From Massilia agri (GTDB taxonomy: Bacteria; Pseudomonadota; Gammaproteobacteria; Burkholderiales; Burkholderiaceae_D), in the NCBI RefSeq assembly GCF_024753255.1, contig NZ_JANUHA010000011.1, forward strand, positions 106,890 through 170,889: a stretch of 64,000 nt of DNA, read 5' to 3'. Shown here piece after piece: positions 37,488 through 46,898 of this stretch. Both the position numbers and the translations under genes were made by a program. The notes under the pieces are model-generated. The model searched no databases. It was not told the origin of the DNA and saw only the letters and a program-made list of their open reading frames with translations. How positions within the stretch are numbered: the stretch's first letter is position 1; each line of letters begins with the position of its first letter.

Positions 37488-38665
37488 CGCGTTCTCCCGA
37501 AGACCAGGCTGGCGTTGGAGCCGCCGAAGGCGAAGGAATTGCTGAGCGCATAGCGGATCGGACGACCGAGGCGCGCGCCCTTCCCCGCCACCCTCAAGCC
37601 CGGCAGCGCCGGATCGGGTGCGCCGTTCCACAGGTGGGGCGGCAGCAGGCCCTCCGGGTTATCGTCCTGCATCGCCAGCCAGCAGAAGGCTGCCTCGATC
37701 GCGCCGGCGGCGCCCAGCGTGTGGCCGGTGAACGGCTTGGTCGAGCTGACCGCGACGTCCAGGCCGAACAGGACCTCGACGGCGCGCGACTCCATCGCAT
37801 CGTTCTGCTGCGTCGCAGTGCCGTGCAGGTTGATGTAGTCGACGTCGCCCGGCTTGATGCCCGCGCGCTTCAAGGCTTCCGCCATGGCGATGCGGGCGCC
37901 GCCGCCTTCCGGGTCAGGGGCCGACATATGGTGCCCGTCGGACGATTCGCCCCAGCCACACAGGGCGACCGCGGACGGTTCCCGGCTCATGAGGAAGAGC
38001 GCCGCGCCTTCGCCGATATTGATGCCCTTGCGGCCTTCGCCCAGCGGATGGCAGCGCGTGTCGCTGACCGACTCCAGCGCACTGAAGCCGGCCACGGTGA
38101 AGCCGCACAGGGTGTCGACGCCGCCCGTCAGGACAGCGTCGACCAGGCCCATGCGGATCAGGCGCGCGGCGCTGGCCAGCGCCTTGGCGCTCGAGGAGCA
38201 GGCGCTCGAATGGACATAGGCCGGACCGGTCACGCCCAGTTCGCGCGCCAGCAGCTCGGCGCAGGACGCCATCTCCTGCTGGCCGTAGTGGAAGCCTTGC
38301 GGCAGTTCGCCCGTGTTCACATGCGCCGCGATGGCGTCTTCCGTTTCGCCGACACCGGAGGTGCTGGTGCCGAGGATGACGGCGACGCGGTGGGCGCCGT
38401 GGCGGGCGACGGCGGCATCGACCGCCGGGCGGATCTGCGCCAGCGCGGCCAGGGCCAGCTGGTTGTTGCGGCTGCGCAGGGGAAGCGGCAGGTAGTCCAC
38501 CGGGGGCAGTGCGGCCTTCACGCGGCCGAGCGGCAGCATGCGGCCAGGCGAGCAGGCGCTACTTTCCTCGAGGCCGCTCTCGGCCTCGACCAGCAGGCGG
38601 CGGCGGATCGTCGCCACGTCGCTTCCAAGCGCGCACAGCAGCGCGCATTCGTTCAGGTACAGCAT
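37484..38665 (-). CDS. Beta-ketoacyl-ACP synthase, ApeO-like
   Basis: This 393-residue ketosynthase has active Cys in HSSACSSSAKALAS near residue 154, His in NLHGTATQQND near 283 and His in FTGHTLGAAG near 318. In the E. coli pathway the corresponding KS (ApeO) works as a heterodimer with the chain-length factor ApeC, whose likely counterpart is the first gene of this cluster. The stop overlaps the dehydratase start. Confidence 0.9.
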   Translation of the reverse strand: MLYLNECALLCALGSDVATIRRRLLVEAESGLEESSACSPGRMLPLGRVKAALPPVDYLPLPLRSRNNQLALAALAQIRPAVDAAVARHGAHRVAVILGTSTSGVGETEDAIAAHVNTGELPQGFHYGQQEMASCAELLARELGVTGPAYVHSSACSSSAKALASAARLIRMGLVDAVLTGGVDTLCGFTVAGFSALESVSDTRCHPLGEGRKGINIGEGAALFLMSREPSAVALCGWGESSDGHHMSAPDPEGGGARIAMAEALKRAGIKPGDVDYINLHGTATQQNDAMESRAVEVLFGLDVAVSSTKPFTGHTLGAAGAIEAAFCWLAMQDDNPEGLLPPHLWNGAPDPALPGLRVAGKGARLGRPIRYALSNSFAFGGSNASLVFGRTR

Positions 38666-38672
38666 GGGTTCC

Positions 38673-39224
38673 TCATTCGGCCGACACCACGGTCAGCCGG
38701 TATTTGTAGCGCACATTGTCCAGCACGGCCTTGCCCTGCCAGCGCGGCATGCCGCTGTAATCGATGGTCGCGACCACTTCGCCGTCGCGGCGCAGGGTGC
38801 GGCGCAGGCCCTGCTCCTCGATCGTCCAGCCCGTGGGCAGCGCCTTCGCGATCGCCTCGACCGGCCACAGGGTCAGCTGCAGGTCTTCCAGCACGTCGGC
38901 GGCCTTCACCTGGCTGGGCAGCATCGGATGGCGCCATTCGGTGATCTCGCGGCCGTCGTAGTCCAGGCTCAGCACGCGCATGCCAAGGGCCAGGCCGACC
39001 AGGTTGATGTTCTTCCCGTCCACCTCCAGTGCGGCGTCGAGGTCGTTGGTCTTGCCGTCGCGCTCGACGGTCAGGTGCTGCTGCACGCTGATCGTTTCGC
39101 CCAGGGCGGCAGGCGCCAGGCGCAGGCCGAGGCGCGCGGGCGTTGGCGCCGTCGCGGTGCAGGCGGCCAGCAGCAGCGCGCTGGCGAAGGGAATGGCGCG
39201 TTCAAGCCAGGACAGGCGTCGCAT
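38673..39224 (-). CDS. DUF3261 lipoprotein, ApeN-like
   Basis: This 183-residue lipoprotein has a signal peptide with lipobox LLAAC near residue 21. The mature domain (VEVDGKNINLVGLALGMRVLS-type block, then WPVEAIAKALPTGW) matches the DUF3261 proteins found in arylpolyene clusters. The ATG at 39224 follows AAGGAGGAAGTCC and overlaps the end of the exporter gene by 23 bp. It probably helps deliver the pigment to the outer membrane. Confidence 0.85.
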   Translation of the reverse strand: MRRLSWLERAIPFASALLLAACTATAPTPARLGLRLAPAALGETISVQQHLTVERDGKTNDLDAALEVDGKNINLVGLALGMRVLSLDYDGREITEWRHPMLPSQVKAADVLEDLQLTLWPVEAIAKALPTGWTIEEQGLRRTLRRDGEVVATIDYSGMPRWQGKAVLDNVRYKYRLTVVSAE

Positions 39225-41568
39225 GGACTTCCTCCTTGTTGACAATGAAGCAGGGAGCGATCAGCCAGACCAGGGCCGTCCCGGCCAGCATGGTCAGGCC
39301 GAAGGCCCGCAGCGCCGGCGTGCCGCTCAGGGCCAGGAGGCCAAAGGACAGGATGGTGCTGGCGGCCGACAGGCCCACGGCGAGCCAGGGCGCGTCGTCG
39401 CCATGGCCGGAATCCTCCTGCAGGAAGATGCCGTAGTCGACGCCCACGCCCAGCAGCAGCATCAGGGCGAGCACGTGGAACAGTTGCAGGTGCTGGCCGG
39501 TGAGGCCAAGCAGCGCCAGCGCCAGGATGCTGGCGGCAAGCGTGGGCGCCAGCACGCGCCAGGTGCGGCCGCGGTAGCGCGGCAGCAGCACCGCGAACAC
39601 GATCGCGTAGGCGCCCAGCACGACCCAGCCCATGTAGGCGCGGTACTTGCCGAGCACCGAGGAGATGCCGCCGACCTTGTCGACCCACTGCACGCCCGCC
39701 AGGCCTTCGGCCGCCTGGGCCAGCTGGGGAATGGCGACGTAGCGCATGCCGCGCAGGGCGACGATGCTGGCGTGGACGCCCTCCGTCTCGCCGATCCACA
39801 GGTGGCGCCATGGTTCGGCGGCCGGCGTCTTGAGGAAGGCGTCGACCTGCATCGGCGCGGCGGTGCTGCGCAGGTGCGCGGCAGTCTCCGCGGCCCAGCC
39901 GGCGTCCTCGCCGATCTCCTGTCCCAGGACGGCCAGCGGGCCCTTGGCGCCCAGCAGCTTGTCCTCGACCAGCTTCATTCTCGCGGCCTGGGCCTGCTGC
40001 GACGGGACCCAGTTCGACAGCGCCTGGTAACCGGCGATATCGCCTTCTGCAACCAGCGAGTCCAGGCGGCGCTTGAGCGCTTCTTCGCGCTGGAGTACCT
40101 GTTCGCTCGTGGCTCCGCGCACCAGGTAATACTGCACCGGGCTCGGGGCGTCGAGCAGCTTGCCCAGCTTGATCTGGTCACGCACCAGTTCAGGCGGCGA
40201 GGATTGCAGCGAGCGGATGTCGTCGTTCACGTCCAGGCGCGACAGGCCCAGCGCGGCGAAGCCAGCCAGCACCGCCACCACCAGCATCGGCAGCAGGCCG
40301 CCGGACAGGCGCGGCCAGCGCTTCACAAAGGCGCCGTAGCCGCGCGCCAGCGGGCCGGCGCGCAAGGAGTGGCCGTGGATCAGCGCCGGGAACCAGCACA
40401 CCACGGTCAGCCAGGCGAACACCAGGCCGAGGCCCGAGAACACGGCCATGTGGCGCAGGCCCGGGAACGGGGTCAGGGCCAGGCCCATGTAGCCGATCAC
40501 GGCCGCCAGCAGCGTCAGGCCGAGGCCGGGCAGCAGGCGGCGCAGCAGGCGCGGCGAATCGAGCGCCGGGTCGGCCCCGAGACGATGGCAGAGGAAGTAG
40601 ATGCCATAGTCCTGCGCCACGCCGATCAGGCTCGCGCCGAACACCAAGGTGAGCAGGTGGATGCGGCCGAACAGCAGCCAGCACAGCGAGAGCGCGCCCA
40701 GGAAGCCGACGCCGACCGCCAGCACGGTGAGCGTCACCGGCTTGATCGAGCGGAAGGTCAGCCAGGTGAGCAGCACGATGCCGAGCATGGAGCCCACGCC
40801 GATGGTGTGGATTTCGCGACTCGCCTGGCGGCCAGCCGCCGCCGCGTGCAGGATCACGCCGGCCTTGATCACTTCGGCGGTCGGCACCGCGGCCTGCGCC
40901 GCCTGGCTCGCCTTGTCCAGCAGCGGCGCCACGGCCTCCTGGTTCGACAGCGAGAAGGCCGACTGGGCCAGGGTGAAGGTCAGCAGGACGTATTCGCGGC
41001 CCTCGCCGGCCACGAACAGCTCGCCGTCGCGCGGACGCACCGGCGTCTCGCCGGCGCGTTCCTGGGCCCAGCCTGCGAACAGGCCGAAGGGGTCGTCGCG
41101 GAAGCTGCCCAGCTTCGGGCCGGAGAAGGCGCTGTACAGGCGCGCCAGGGCGGAGTCGACCCAGAAGCGCTGCGGCTGCTCGCGCAGCTGCTTTTCCTGT
41201 TCGGCGGCGACGAGCAGGGTCGCATGCGGCTGCAGGCTGGCCAGCCAGTTGGCCTGGGCTTCGCCGCTCGCCGCGTCGGGCGCGAGGAGGGCCGTGTGCG
41301 GGGCCAGGGTCGTACGGAAAGCCTGCGCGGCGCGCACCGCCTCATCCCACTCCCCTGCCCCGACCAGCACCACCACCCGCTGCTGGGCGCTGTCCACCAT
41401 ATGGGAGAAGGACTGCTGCAGCACCGGGTCGCGCTGCTCCGCCGGCAGTAGCGCCAGGATGTCGGTGTCGGGCGTGATGCGCCGGTCCAGCCAGAGCCAG
41501 GCGTTATGGCCCAGCAGCAGGCAGACGACCAGGGCCCAGGCCAGGGCGAGGCGGCGTTGCAGGTTCAC
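39202..41568 (-). CDS. MMPL/RND-family exporter, ApeM-like
   Basis: This 788-residue protein has two repeats of one TM helix, a large periplasmic loop and a bundle of five TM helices, the RND-type layout. The conserved FGASLIGVAQDYGIYFL and LGVGVDYGIFLQEDS loops follow the MMPL pattern. In arylpolyene clusters this protein exports the lipid-linked product across or from the inner membrane. It starts at 41568 (MNLQRRLALAWAL), four bases into the LolA-like stop. Confidence 0.9.
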   Translation of the reverse strand: MNLQRRLALAWALVVCLLLGHNAWLWLDRRITPDTDILALLPAEQRDPVLQQSFSHMVDSAQQRVVVLVGAGEWDEAVRAAQAFRTTLAPHTALLAPDAASGEAQANWLASLQPHATLLVAAEQEKQLREQPQRFWVDSALARLYSAFSGPKLGSFRDDPFGLFAGWAQERAGETPVRPRDGELFVAGEGREYVLLTFTLAQSAFSLSNQEAVAPLLDKASQAAQAAVPTAEVIKAGVILHAAAAGRQASREIHTIGVGSMLGIVLLTWLTFRSIKPVTLTVLAVGVGFLGALSLCWLLFGRIHLLTLVFGASLIGVAQDYGIYFLCHRLGADPALDSPRLLRRLLPGLGLTLLAAVIGYMGLALTPFPGLRHMAVFSGLGLVFAWLTVVCWFPALIHGHSLRAGPLARGYGAFVKRWPRLSGGLLPMLVVAVLAGFAALGLSRLDVNDDIRSLQSSPPELVRDQIKLGKLLDAPSPVQYYLVRGATSEQVLQREEALKRRLDSLVAEGDIAGYQALSNWVPSQQAQAARMKLVEDKLLGAKGPLAVLGQEIGEDAGWAAETAAHLRSTAAPMQVDAFLKTPAAEPWRHLWIGETEGVHASIVALRGMRYVAIPQLAQAAEGLAGVQWVDKVGGISSVLGKYRAYMGWVVLGAYAIVFAVLLPRYRGRTWRVLAPTLAASILALALLGLTGQHLQLFHVLALMLLLGVGVDYGIFLQEDSGHGDDAPWLAVGLSAASTILSFGLLALSGTPALRAFGLTMLAGTALVWLIAPCFIVNKEEVHATPVLA

Positions 41569-42167
41569 AACTGGGCCGCCTCTTCAGGCAGGAGGGCTTG
41601 CGGGCCGGTCTTGATGTCGCTGAAGACGATGTCGGTCTTGTCACCGCCGGCATCGACCATGTGGATGCTGTGCACATAGGCGCCGCCTTCCAGCGAGATC
41701 GCGCCGACCGCCTTCGCCACCGCCGGGTTGCGGGCCTTGAGCGCGACGCGCCAGGCATCGCCGGTGACCGCGCCGTCCACCTCGAACAGGTTCTCCAGCT
41801 GGCCCAGGTCGCCGCCCAGCAGCGAGAACAGCACGCCGTTGATCATGCGCACGGTCGGTTCCTGGCTGGCGTCCAGGCGCATGGCGACACGGTCGCCCTG
41901 CATGTGGATGATCTCGTCGCGCTTCAGGCGCAGCGTGTTCGGGAAGGGCTTCAGGGTGCGCCACAGCACGCCCTTGCCGGCGACCACGCAGAAGCGGCCG
42001 CTTGACGCCAGCGGTTTCTTCATGCCCGCCAGCTGCTTGGTCTGCTCGAAGCGGCCGCACAGCTGCTCCGGCTTGGCGAGCATGGACTGGATTTTCGCCA
42101 CGGGCGCGGCGGCGCCGGCCACCGAGGCGGCGCAGGCCAGCGCGAGCGTGAGGACGAAGTGTTTCAT
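41565..42167 (-). CDS. LolA-like outer-membrane carrier, ApeL-like
   Basis: This 200-residue protein has a signal peptide (about residues 1-20) and the LolA-type features GRFEQTKQLAGMKKPLASSGRF and a hydrophobic beta half-barrel. It is a periplasmic carrier of lipid or pigment toward the outer membrane. The ATG at 42167 overlaps the thioesterase stop as ATGA. The longer in-frame extension upstream is a shadow of the thioesterase gene. Confidence 0.87.
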   Translation of the reverse strand: MKHFVLTLALACAASVAGAAAPVAKIQSMLAKPEQLCGRFEQTKQLAGMKKPLASSGRFCVVAGKGVLWRTLKPFPNTLRLKRDEIIHMQGDRVAMRLDASQEPTVRMINGVLFSLLGGDLGQLENLFEVDGAVTGDAWRVALKARNPAVAKAVGAISLEGGAYVHSIHMVDAGGDKTDIVFSDIKTGPQALLPEEAAQL

Positions 42168-42598
42168 GGTGCGGGTACTCCCAGCTTTTCGAACAGGATG
42201 GGCGGCGAGGCGAAGCACATCTCGCGGGTCTCGAGGTCGACCGCCACCTGGGTGGTGGTGGCGCGGTTCAGGCGTTTTCCCGTGGCGGCGTCGCTCACGG
42301 TGTAATCGATGCGCAGGCGGCTTTCCCACTCGACGATCTCGGCGCGCAGCAGCAGGCGCTGGCCGAAACTGGCCGAGGCAGCGTAGCGCAGGTTCATCTC
42401 GATGATCGGCCACATATAGCCGGAGTCGCGCATCTGGCCGTAGTTGTAGTCGATCTTGTCCAGCAGCGCGCAGCGCACCACCTCGAGGTACTTGACGTAG
42501 TTGCCGTGCCAGACGATCTCCATCGGGTCGAGGTCGAAGAACTGCACCTGCACCTCGGCCTCGGCACTCCAAAGGCTCGGCTCCTTCTTCTTACGCAT
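42164..42598 (-). CDS. Acyl-CoA/ACP thioesterase, ApeK-like
   Basis: This 144-residue hotdog thioesterase of the 4-hydroxybenzoyl-CoA class has the signature VQFFDLDPMEIVWHGNYVKY, in which the Asp is catalytic. In arylpolyene clusters the thioesterase (ApeK) is thought to edit or release intermediates. The start at 42598 overlaps the ammonia-lyase stop by 8 bp. Confidence 0.9.
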   Translation of the reverse strand: MRKKKEPSLWSAEAEVQVQFFDLDPMEIVWHGNYVKYLEVVRCALLDKIDYNYGQMRDSGYMWPIIEMNLRYAASASFGQRLLLRAEIVEWESRLRIDYTVSDAATGKRLNRATTTQVAVDLETREMCFASPPILFEKLGVPAP

Positions 42599-44150
42599 AC
42601 AGGCTCCAGGCCTGGTCGCGGATGCGGCCCAGCAAGAGCTTGAGGTCCGGGTCGAGGCGGCGGTCTTCCGTGACCGGCTTGACGTCCTCGCCCAGCAGGT
42701 CGAGCATGCGCGCCAGCGGGCTGGGGAGCTGCTTCGCCGGGTCGACGCGCTGGCGCAGCCACACGCCCTGGCGCACGGTGATGAGCAAGGCCGCCGCGAC
42801 CTGCTCGGTCAGTTCCAGCACGCGCAGGCAGTCGCGCGCGGCGATGGTGCCCATGCTGACCTTGTCCTGGTTGTGGCACTCGGTCGAGCGCGAGAACACC
42901 GAAGCCGGCATGGTGAGTTTAAGCGCTTCGGCGGTCCAGGCGGACGCGCTGATCTGCAGGGCCTTGAGACCGTGGTTGATCGGCGCCTGCTCACCCTGCA
43001 TGCCCGACAAATTGGCCGGCAGTCCGGCGTTGTAGCGGGCGTCGACCAGCAGGGCCATCTGGCGGTCCAGCAGGTCCGCCAGGTTCGCCACCGCGTTCTT
43101 CATGCCGTCCATGGCGAAGGCGATGTGGCCGCCGTAGAAGTGGCCGCCGTGCAGCACGCGCTCGCCTTCGGCGTCGATGATGGGGTTGTCGTTGGCGCTG
43201 TTCAGCTCATTCTCGATGCAGTCGCGGAAGAAGGGCAAGGCATCGGCCAGCACGCCGATCACGTGCGGGGCGCAGCGGATCGAATAGCGGTCCTGCAGGC
43301 GCTTGCCGTTGCGTTCCAGCTGGTCGGCGTATTCCAGGTCCTGGCGCAGCCAGGCGGCCACGCCCTGCATGCCGGCGTGCGGCTTCACCGAGAACAGGGT
43401 CTCGTCGAAGTGGTGGTCGTTGCCGTCCAGGGCGAAGGACGCCAGCGCCGTGATGCGGGTGACGAGCTGCGCGAGGTACTGGGCGCGGTCGTAGGCGATG
43501 CAGGCCAGGCCGGTCATGACGGCGGTGCCGTTCATGATCGCCAGGCCCTCTTTCGGGCGCAGGCGCAAGGGGGTGATGCCGGCTTCCTGCAGGGCCTGGG
43601 CGCTAGGGACCTGCACGCCGTCACGCAGCACCTCGCGTTCGCCGCACAGCACGGCGGCGAGATACGACAGCGGCGTCAGGTCGCCGCTGGCGCCCACCGA
43701 GCCCTCGCTCGGGATCAGGGGCAGCAGGCCCGCGTCGAACAGGCGCACGATCTGTTCCAGCAGGCCCACGCTCACGCCCGAAAAACCTTTCGAGAGCGAG
43801 GCCAGGCGCGCCGCCATCACGGCGCGGGTCTGGCCAGCATCCAGATAGGCGCCCAGGCCGCAACCGTGGTAGGTGTAGAGGTGGTGCGGCAGCTCCGGCA
43901 CCAGGTTCAGGGGCACCTCGACCGTGCAGGAGTCGCCGTAGCCGGTGGTCACGCCGTAGATGGTGCCGTCCTCGCGCAGCAGGCGGTCGAGGAAGTCGGC
44001 GCCCCTGGCGATCGCGGCGCGGAACACCGGGTCGTCGGACAGCACTGGTTTGGCGGTGCCGCGGGCGATGGCATTGATGTCTTCCAGCGTCAGGCGTTCG
44101 CGGTCGAAGCGCACGGTGCGCTGGGGAGTGTTCAGGTCAGTGAGCTGCAT
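42591..44150 (-). CDS. Aromatic amino acid ammonia-lyase (HAL/PAL family)
   Basis: This 519-residue protein has the Ala-Ser-Gly triad that forms the MIO cofactor (SVGASGDLTPL), the catalytic Tyr region TIYGVTTGYGDS and the NDNPIIDAEG region. It cleaves ammonia from His, Phe or Tyr. In a pigment cluster the most likely role is to make an aryl acrylate, such as cinnamate or 4-coumarate, as the head-group precursor, but histidine activity is possible. The ATG at 44150 overlaps the acyltransferase end by 14 bp. Confidence 0.88.
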   Translation of the reverse strand: MQLTDLNTPQRTVRFDRERLTLEDINAIARGTAKPVLSDDPVFRAAIARGADFLDRLLREDGTIYGVTTGYGDSCTVEVPLNLVPELPHHLYTYHGCGLGAYLDAGQTRAVMAARLASLSKGFSGVSVGLLEQIVRLFDAGLLPLIPSEGSVGASGDLTPLSYLAAVLCGEREVLRDGVQVPSAQALQEAGITPLRLRPKEGLAIMNGTAVMTGLACIAYDRAQYLAQLVTRITALASFALDGNDHHFDETLFSVKPHAGMQGVAAWLRQDLEYADQLERNGKRLQDRYSIRCAPHVIGVLADALPFFRDCIENELNSANDNPIIDAEGERVLHGGHFYGGHIAFAMDGMKNAVANLADLLDRQMALLVDARYNAGLPANLSGMQGEQAPINHGLKALQISASAWTAEALKLTMPASVFSRSTECHNQDKVSMGTIAARDCLRVLELTEQVAAALLITVRQGVWLRQRVDPAKQLPSPLARMLDLLGEDVKPVTEDRRLDPDLKLLLGRIRDQAWSLYA

Positions 44151-45078
44151 GGGCAAGGTCCGGATCGGGTAAGTGCCAAAAATCGTAGAAGTTGAACCAC
44201 TCAAGCGGCGCGCGCCGGACGTGGTGTTCGAGACGGCGCGCGTAGTCGGCCGCCAGTTCCGCCAGCGCTTCCTCGCGCCCGCGGCGCGGCAGGCGCACCT
44301 CCTCGCGCAGGCGCTCGAAGTGCAATTCGTGGCCGCCCTGCCGGCGGGTGGCGAACAGCGTGTACAGGGGGCAGCCGAGCACCGACGCCATCACGTAGGG
44401 GCCGACCGGGAAGGCGGCCGTTTGCCCGAGGAATGGTGCGAGTGCGACGCGCGGATTGTTCGACACCGGCACGCGGTCGCCGGCGATGACGATGAACTCG
44501 CCCTGTTCGATGCGCTCGGACAGCTGCATCGCCATGGCCGGCGTCATCTCGGTCACCTGCATCAGGTTCAGCTGGCTGCGCGGGTCGAGCTTGCCCAGCA
44601 TCGCGTTGAAGGCCTCGGCATGGCGGGTGTGCACCAGCACGGTGAGCCTCAGGCCGGGCGTGCGCAGCGACAGCGCGCGGCAGAGGTCGAGGTTGCCGAG
44701 GTGGGCGCACATCAGCATGGCGCCCTTGCGCTCGCGGATGCGCTGCAGCAAAGGCTCCGCGCCGAACATGCGCACGCCGGAGGTGTCGAACAGGCCGCCC
44801 CACAGCAGCATCTTGTCCAGGATGGATTCCGCGAACGAAGCGAAGTGGCGCAGCACGCCAAGCAGGCCTGCCGGCTGCCCGACGCGGCGCAGGTAGTCCT
44901 GCGAGACTCGGCGCGCACGGCCCTGGGTCGCGACGTACCACAGCAGCACCGGGTACAGGAACACGCGGAAGGGCCAGCGGCCGAACACCCGGCAGACCCA
45001 GAACAGCAGGCGCATGCCGGCCACGAAGCTTGCTTCGTTGATGGCGGCCCAGTGGCGCGTGTCCGTCGCGGTGTTCAT
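44137..45078 (-). CDS. LPLAT-family acyltransferase (lauroyl-transferase-like)
   Basis: This 313-residue protein resembles LpxL/HtrB-type acyltransferases. It has an N-terminal TM anchor and the active-site HxxxD-type region MLMCAHLGNLDLCRAL (H-x4-D variant), and RVPVSNNPRVALAPFLGQ follows. It may attach the polyene acyl chain to a lipid. The start at 45078 gives an ATGA overlap with the glycosyltransferase stop, in line with the other junctions; an ATG at 45087 is possible. Confidence 0.87.
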   Translation of the reverse strand: MNTATDTRHWAAINEASFVAGMRLLFWVCRVFGRWPFRVFLYPVLLWYVATQGRARRVSQDYLRRVGQPAGLLGVLRHFASFAESILDKMLLWGGLFDTSGVRMFGAEPLLQRIRERKGAMLMCAHLGNLDLCRALSLRTPGLRLTVLVHTRHAEAFNAMLGKLDPRSQLNLMQVTEMTPAMAMQLSERIEQGEFIVIAGDRVPVSNNPRVALAPFLGQTAAFPVGPYVMASVLGCPLYTLFATRRQGGHELHFERLREEVRLPRRGREEALAELAADYARRLEHHVRRAPLEWFNFYDFWHLPDPDLAHAAH

Positions 45079-45815
45079 GCGCGCCATGTGCGGACCAGCA
45101 GCGAGGGAATGCGCGGCAGCATCCCGAAGAACAGGGCCACGTGCAGGCGCGTGATCAGGACGTTGTCGGTCCAGGCCTTGAAGTGGGACACACCGTCTTC
45201 CGGGTAGCCGACTTTCGTGGGCAGGTTCACGACCGCGACGCCGTCCCAGTACAGGCGCACCAGGATCTCGATGTCGAAGTTCATGCGCAGGCCGAGCTTG
45301 CGGCGCGAGGCCAGGGCCAGCACGGGCGCGACCGGGTAGACGCGGAAGCCGCACATCGAGTCACGGATCGCCAGCGACAGCGTGTTGATCCAGACCCAGA
45401 CGTGGGTCAGGTAGCGTGCGTACAGGCGCAGGGCCGGCACCGATTCGTCATAGACCGGGCAACCGGCAACCACCGCTTGCGGGCGCGCGCGCGCCGCATC
45501 GAGGAAACGCGGGATGTCGGCCACGCTGTGCTGGCCATCGGCATCGACCTGCAGCACGTGGCTGTAGCCGTCCTGCTCGGCGCGGCGGAAACCCGTGAGC
45601 ACCGCCCCGCCCTTGCCCTGGTTGACGGCGTGGCGCTCCAGCACCACGCGTCCCGGGTACCTGACGGCGAGCGCATCGAGCACCGCGGCGCAGCCCGGGG
45701 AGCTGCCGTCGTCCACGAGGATGCAGGGCAGATCGTGGGCCAGCACCTGGTCCACCACCTTGCCGATCGCGTGCTCGTGGTTATAGACGGGGATGACGAC
45801 GCAAGGCTTCAGCAC
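45075..45815 (-). CDS. Family 2 glycosyltransferase
   Basis: This 246-residue GT-A fold protein has the start CVVIPVYNHEHAIGK, the nucleotide-binding ILVDDGSS near residue 34 and the metal-binding VDADGQ (DxD-like) near 92. It likely transfers a sugar or polyisoprenyl-type unit. In many arylpolyene clusters a glycosyltransferase and an acyltransferase sit together, as here. The gene is complete. Confidence 0.9.
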   Translation of the reverse strand: MLKPCVVIPVYNHEHAIGKVVDQVLAHDLPCILVDDGSSPGCAAVLDALAVRYPGRVVLERHAVNQGKGGAVLTGFRRAEQDGYSHVLQVDADGQHSVADIPRFLDAARARPQAVVAGCPVYDESVPALRLYARYLTHVWVWINTLSLAIRDSMCGFRVYPVAPVLALASRRKLGLRMNFDIEILVRLYWDGVAVVNLPTKVGYPEDGVSHFKAWTDNVLITRLHVALFFGMLPRIPSLLVRTWRA

Positions 45816-45818
45816 GGC

Positions 45819-46898
45819 TCAGGCCTTTTCGAAACGCAGCAGCGAGTGGCAATAGCCGATGTTGTCGCGCGTGGTGACCAGCTTCAGGCCGGCCGCTTCG
45901 GCCAGGCGCACGTAGTCGGCGCTCTCGTAGACCTTGCTGTTGCCGCTCGCGACCGCCGTGAAGTAAGGCGAGGTGTTGATCAGGCAGTAGGCGGCGATAT
46001 CGTAGCGCTGGCGGTCCCAGAAGGTGTCGAGCACCAGCACCTGGCCGCGCGGGCCGAGTGCATCGGCGACGCGCCGGAAGATGCTGGCGATCGCCTCTTC
46101 CGAGAAGCAGCTCAGGAACTGGCTCATCCAGATCAGGTCCATGTCGCCAGGCAGCGGCGCCTCGAAATCCAGCAGATTGGTCGGGTGCAGGCTGGCGCGC
46201 TCGCGCAGGCCGGCGGCCTCCAGGTTTTTCTCGGCCACGGCCAGCTGGCCCGGCAGGTCGACCAGGTGCAGGGCCACGCGCTCATTGGCAGCCAGTGCCG
46301 CCAGCGTGAACTTGCCGGTGTTGGCGCCGATGTCCATCAGGCGGCGCGGGCTTGTCGCGAAGACGTCGGGCAGGATGTCCGGGAAGGAGGTGTCCGAATA
46401 GTAGTGATCGAAGGCGAACCAGCTGGTGCGCGCCGCTTCCGGCAGCCGGGACAGGCCCTCGTACACCGTCGGCCAGTCGCCGAAGACCTTCAGGCCGACC
46501 GGCTTTTCCTGGTCGAGCGACTCCTCGAGCGAGAACAGGGCCTGGTAGCAGACGTCGTGGTTGAAGTCGATGTTCACCTGGGTGATCGGATCGGTCAGGA
46601 TCACGAAGCCGGCCTTGTCGAGCACGTAGCGGCCCTCGTCGAGATAGACCACGCCGGCGGACAGGCAGGTCTCGAGCACCAGCTTCAGGGCGTAGGCAGT
46701 CCAGCGCCCGGTCGCGGCCATCTGGTCCACCGACAGGCCGGTGTCGCCGGCGTCGGCGATCGCCTGCAGCATGCCGCGCTTCCAGGCGAAGCGCACGCAC
46801 TGGAAGACGACCGGGGCGAAAGCGATCTTCTGGGCTTCGAAACGGGCCTCGAAGGCGCTCTGGCGGCTAGGTGAAAATTTCTTGTTCAGGGTGCTCAT
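45819..46898 (-). CDS. SAM-dependent methyltransferase
   Basis: This 359-residue protein has an N-terminal winged-helix dimerization domain and a C-terminal Rossmann SAM-binding fold (LMDIGANTGKFTLAAL near residue 180). This is the layout of the O-methyltransferase family that includes ASMT and antibiotic methyltransferases. In the cluster it would methylate the aryl head group, probably on its oxygen. The ATG at 46898 overlaps the ligase stop. Confidence 0.85.
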   Translation of the reverse strand: MSTLNKKFSPSRQSAFEARFEAQKIAFAPVVFQCVRFAWKRGMLQAIADAGDTGLSVDQMAATGRWTAYALKLVLETCLSAGVVYLDEGRYVLDKAGFVILTDPITQVNIDFNHDVCYQALFSLEESLDQEKPVGLKVFGDWPTVYEGLSRLPEAARTSWFAFDHYYSDTSFPDILPDVFATSPRRLMDIGANTGKFTLAALAANERVALHLVDLPGQLAVAEKNLEAAGLRERASLHPTNLLDFEAPLPGDMDLIWMSQFLSCFSEEAIASIFRRVADALGPRGQVLVLDTFWDRQRYDIAAYCLINTSPYFTAVASGNSKVYESADYVRLAEAAGLKLVTTRDNIGYCHSLLRFEKA

